From Brachionus rotundiformis (lineage: Eukaryota; Rotifera; Eurotatoria; Ploima; Brachionidae), in NCBI GenBank assembly GCA_016802295.1, contig JAESIW010000065.1, positions 1,865,382 through 1,929,381 on the forward strand: 64,000 nt of DNA, read 5' to 3'. The notes under the pieces were generated by a model that saw nothing but the letters and a program-made list of their open reading frames with translations, searched no databases and had not been told where the DNA came from. A program made the position numbers and the translations under genes. Positions 61,038 through 64,000 of this stretch are shown here, piece after piece (positions within the stretch are counted from its first letter, which is position 1; every line of letters begins with the position of its first letter).

Positions 61038-63525
61038 GACATCTATAAAATATTTGATTGTATATAATTTAAAAAAAATAAAATTTTTAAATATTTTGTT
61101 TTTGTTTTTCTTTTAAAAAAAATGTAAGTAAACTAGATTATTATTTAACAACAGATAAGCCATAAATTATTTTTTTAGATGATGTTTGGTAAACTTTCAA
61201 AAATAATTAATTAATATCCAGGTTTTTGAAATATGCTTATGTTCTTTTTGTTTATATGTTCGTATATTAATTGACAAACGCGCTTACTAATTTAAGAAGC
61301 ATTTAGTTGAGTTTCCTACCAGTTTTATGATATTAATATAATTCATTGCAACTGGTTTTAAGAAAAAAAAATTAAATCAGATTATTTTAAAGATAAAATT
61401 AGTATTGAAGAACCTGGATACACTGTATTAAATTTCAAATTTTGATTGATGATTTGCATTTGTAAAATTCTCCTACTTCCAGTGTTTATCTCATTAAAAA
61501 TTGAAAAGATAAGTCTTAATTTTCATCGATTTGAAGCTTTTTTGTAAATTTTGTAAAACAAAATATGTTTACACCTAGCCCATTGATTCAATTCTTATCA
61601 TTAGCGCTTTTAACACTGATTTATCTAAAGAATTAATTTAGAAAATTGAAAAAAAAAAATAAGGACCAGTGTTCTATTAATCTTAGTTCTAGTCTCTTGT
61701 TTGTAATAAATTAGAGCTCAAGATTTACCAATAAATTTGTAAAATATTTATTACTAGTTGCAATTCGTTTTATTTCTCTACTTTACTCAAATAATTTAAA
61801 GAGTCTTTTTTATCTTCAGCAGCTAACTTTTTCAATGAGATCAGTATATCATTCCTTAAAAATAATAGTAAATTTAATTTAAATTTTCAAGTGTTTTTTG
61901 ATCATTTAGGATTAAAATTATTAAATATCCAGCAAAAATATATTTCTAATTTTAAATTTTTATTTTATCTTAATTTCGAAACATAAATATCAATATAAAG
62001 AAAAAGCTTTGGTATTCTGAAATTAGAATATCTTTAGGACAGAATTGTTTGATCGAAAATAGTAAAATATTTGTTAAAAATCATTCAGAAAAGCTTAGAA
62101 AATAATAAGTTCCATTTAAAAGAAAAATTTATTTAATTCGGAATTATTAAAGAAAAAAATTAATCAATAATTATAAAATTTATTAATGAACAAAATTAGA
62201 TTAAAATAAAATAAATTTTAAAAATATTGTTATTTTTTAAAATGATATATACGTTTTAAAGGTACTTTAACTTAATCACATTTTTTTTATTATTAAGTAA
62301 ATTACTTAAAAATTAAAAAATTGAGGTTTATTTTGATAAACTTAAAATCATTAATTAATTTTATCAATTAGAATGTAAATGTTGAGCAAATACGCTTGAG
62401 CGTGGTATAGCCGACATTCACTCCTTTCAGATAAAAGTATTATTATGTTTCAGATAATTTGAATATCAAATCTCATATAAAGTTTAATTATTTAATATCT
62501 TTTAATATTTTATTCATAGTAATAAAAAATTCCAAATCTAAAGTCTTAGCTAAAATAAAAGCCTCTTAAATTAAAATTTATATTTCCAAATGACGATAGC
62601 AGTGTTTAATTAATGTTCGTTTACAAACTCTTAAAAATACTTATCGATAAAATTTGATTACGTATTGATAATTTTACGCTTTTTGTGTTTTAAATTAAGA
62701 AATATTTTCAAAAAAGAGCAGTTGAAGGAGGGAATATTGAATATATAAACAAGATTGGTTCTAAATTAGATGCGGGATCTCGAATTGGAAGTTTTTCTGA
62801 ACTTTTTATATATTATGATAAAATAAATCAAATAGATAATCAATGCACAATCGATCTGAGCCAAATTCAAAGTGTATTCTCTACTGAAATAGATATGATA
62901 TTAGAAAAAAGAAAAGCTCAAGAATCAAGTTTATCTATTTTAGTTTTGATCTAAGCTAAAACGAGTTATTTCCATTTAAACCAGATCAAATGGTCCAAAA
63001 GCCTTGCGTTTATTGCATAAGACTATCTATATCAATGCCTATTAGAGGAAATTCAAATTAAAGATAATCAAGATAAACATATTATTAAATAATAAATACC
63101 TTAAATAGAATTAATTTAAATAAATTATTTATTGCGTATCATTTTGAGCAATTTAAGCATTAGACTTAAATCGCTCTTATTCGCTGTACTAATCTAAGCA
63201 AATTGAAATTATTCTTTAAATTTCTATTGCAAGTATTTAATTTTATCAAAGAGAAGTGAAAAAAATTATTTATTTAATCACTGTTTGCTTGCGCTACACA
63301 AATAGCATGCACAGCCCCTAGCTCTCACTCTCTTTTAAGTTCTTAGCTATATTCATTAGCTCTCATTCTTTTCTTAAATCAAAAAGCTTTCGCATTCTTG
63401 ATCAAATATTGAAATGTTCAAATTTATTTTTTTAAATCATGATTTAATTGTTTTTTATAAAATTTTTTTTAGATAAAAATAACAAGCTCAACAATTTAGC
63501 ACATTACTAATGTTATACCGGTATA
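61038..63525. other. 2.5-kb spacer, mostly without genes
   Basis: Apart from the orphan open frame listed next I see no coding exon. The last 270 bp contain a GC-richer patch with CT-rich runs (CTCTCACTCTCTTTT at about 63330), which may be promoter DNA for the kinase gene that follows. Confidence 0.4.
62697..62954 (+). other. Orphan open frame, possible exon or pseudogene piece
   Basis: A stop-free run of about 85 codons has protein-like composition: FQKRAVEGGNIEYINK, GSKLDAGSRIGSFSELF, then TIDLSQIQSVFSTEIDMILE. It follows TTTTAAATTAAG, a plausible 3' splice site of the type common here. There is no ATG at its start and no partner exon was found. Just past the stop another frame gives NQIKWSKSLAFIA. 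It could be a retro-copy fragment, a transposon piece or an exon of an unseen gene. I do not recognise the protein. Confidence 0.3.
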
Positions 63526-64000
63526 ATGAGCAGTGATGCCATGGGCAGAAGAGTGGAACTTGAACCAGGTAGACAACAAAATTGAAATTTTAGTTTTAAT
63601 TTTAACTTTTTTTTTTATATAAAATTATAAAAAGATAGTGAGCCTGCGTTTGAATACAGACAAATTAACATCAGAAAAGAAAAATGGGTAACAGATGAGT
63701 TTGATTTGCTTGAATTTCTAGGCAGGTAGTGTTAGAGTGACAACTAGTGAGGGTACACGAAGCCTTGGCGGATTTTGTGTTACCTTTGTGCAAATATAAA
63801 TGCTATTATTATTTTTATTAGAGGAAAATTTGGTGAGGTGAAACGATGCAAGGAAAAGTCGACTGGTCGCTTTTTGGCAGCCAAATTTGTATCTGTGGTC
63901 AAAGAACAGGAACGAAAAGATGTTTACAACGAAATTGAGATTATGAAATCTCTCCAGCACCCTCGTCTAATCCAACTCTATGACGTATATGAAAGCTCTT
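63526..64000 (+). CDS. MLCK/titin-type serine/threonine kinase, N-terminal part (cut by window edge)
   Basis: Exons 63526-63568, 63635-63725 and 63832 to the window end keep phase. A short N terminus (MSSDAMGRRVELEP) leads through EFDLLEFLGR into the kinase domain: Gly loop GRGKFGEV split by the second intron, Lys in LAAKFVS, Glu in VYNEIEIMKSL, then QHPRLIQLYDVYE. This matches the N-lobe of myosin light-chain kinase, stretchin and titin/twitchin-type kinases, which act on muscle or cytoskeletal myosin. Only the N-lobe is in the window, so catalytic-loop integrity and any Ig/Fn3 domains or autoinhibitory tail cannot be judged. If this ATG is the start, the kinase domain lies unusually close to the N terminus, unlike giant muscle kinases. 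Confidence 0.8.

Noticed and set aside
62390..62440. GC-richer stretch suspected to be a small nuclear or spliced-leader RNA
   Set aside because: No match to U1, U2, U4, U5 or U6 core motifs that I could recognise, and no Sm site with a flanking stem.
1..64000. CRISPR arrays, bacterial operons, ribosome-binding sites or rRNA genes
   Set aside because: The window is eukaryotic nuclear DNA with spliceosomal introns; no such arrays or rRNA cores were seen.

Overview
This is a window of an animal nuclear genome. It is very AT-rich, uses the standard code, and its genes are split by many short spliceosomal introns, mostly 50-65 nt, with a few of 0.5-2 kb. The gene set is metazoan: myosin rod, rhodopsin-like neuropeptide GPCR, tensin-type SH2 adaptor, Epac2-type Rap GEF, MYND/SET protein, TMEM17 and an MLCK/titin-type kinase. 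The composition and intron style would fit a monogonont rotifer or a similar small-genome spiralian; that is inference and no species is claimed. All exon models were built by hand from open frames, splice consensus and phase agreement, so edges may be off by a base or two.

Layout. 0.5-5.4 kb (+): myosin II heavy-chain rod with a long Ser-rich tailpiece. 5.4-8.2 kb: transposon debris, including hairpins and a Cys-rich integrase-tail remnant between inverted repeats. 8.2-9.6 kb (-): five-exon peptide GPCR. 9.6-18.4 kb: gene-free. 18.4-19.5 kb (+): single-exon PIM-like kinase with an altered HRD motif. 20.5-23.3 kb: two decayed non-LTR retrotransposons. 23.3-30.5 kb: gene-free. 30.5-35.2 kb (+): tensin-type SH2 protein. 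35.4-38.75 kb: a miniature LTR element (TRIM-like) directly beside a 5'-truncated Ty3/gypsy element. 38.75-45 kb: gene-free, with a foldback MITE, a 156-bp tandem duplication, and MULE-like and LINE remnants.

45.0-61.0 kb is compact and all on the + strand: Epac2/RAPGEF4-like GEF, MYND-SET protein apparently fused to an HExxH domain, DUF4476-like protein, a small membrane protein, URB2/Npa2, and TMEM17. Gaps between genes are about 200-500 bp except for a 1.1-kb gap holding a LINE fragment. 63.5-64 kb (+): start of an MLCK/titin-type kinase, cut by the window edge.

The genes do not form one pathway. Themes are contractility and actin adhesion (myosin rod, SH2 adaptor, MLCK-type kinase), peptide and cAMP signalling (GPCR, Epac), ribosome biogenesis (URB2) and the ciliary transition zone (TMEM17). 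The strongest leads are a U12-type AT-AC intron in URB2, the MYND-SET-zincin fusion, and a striking preference for AAG over CAG at 3' splice sites in these models.
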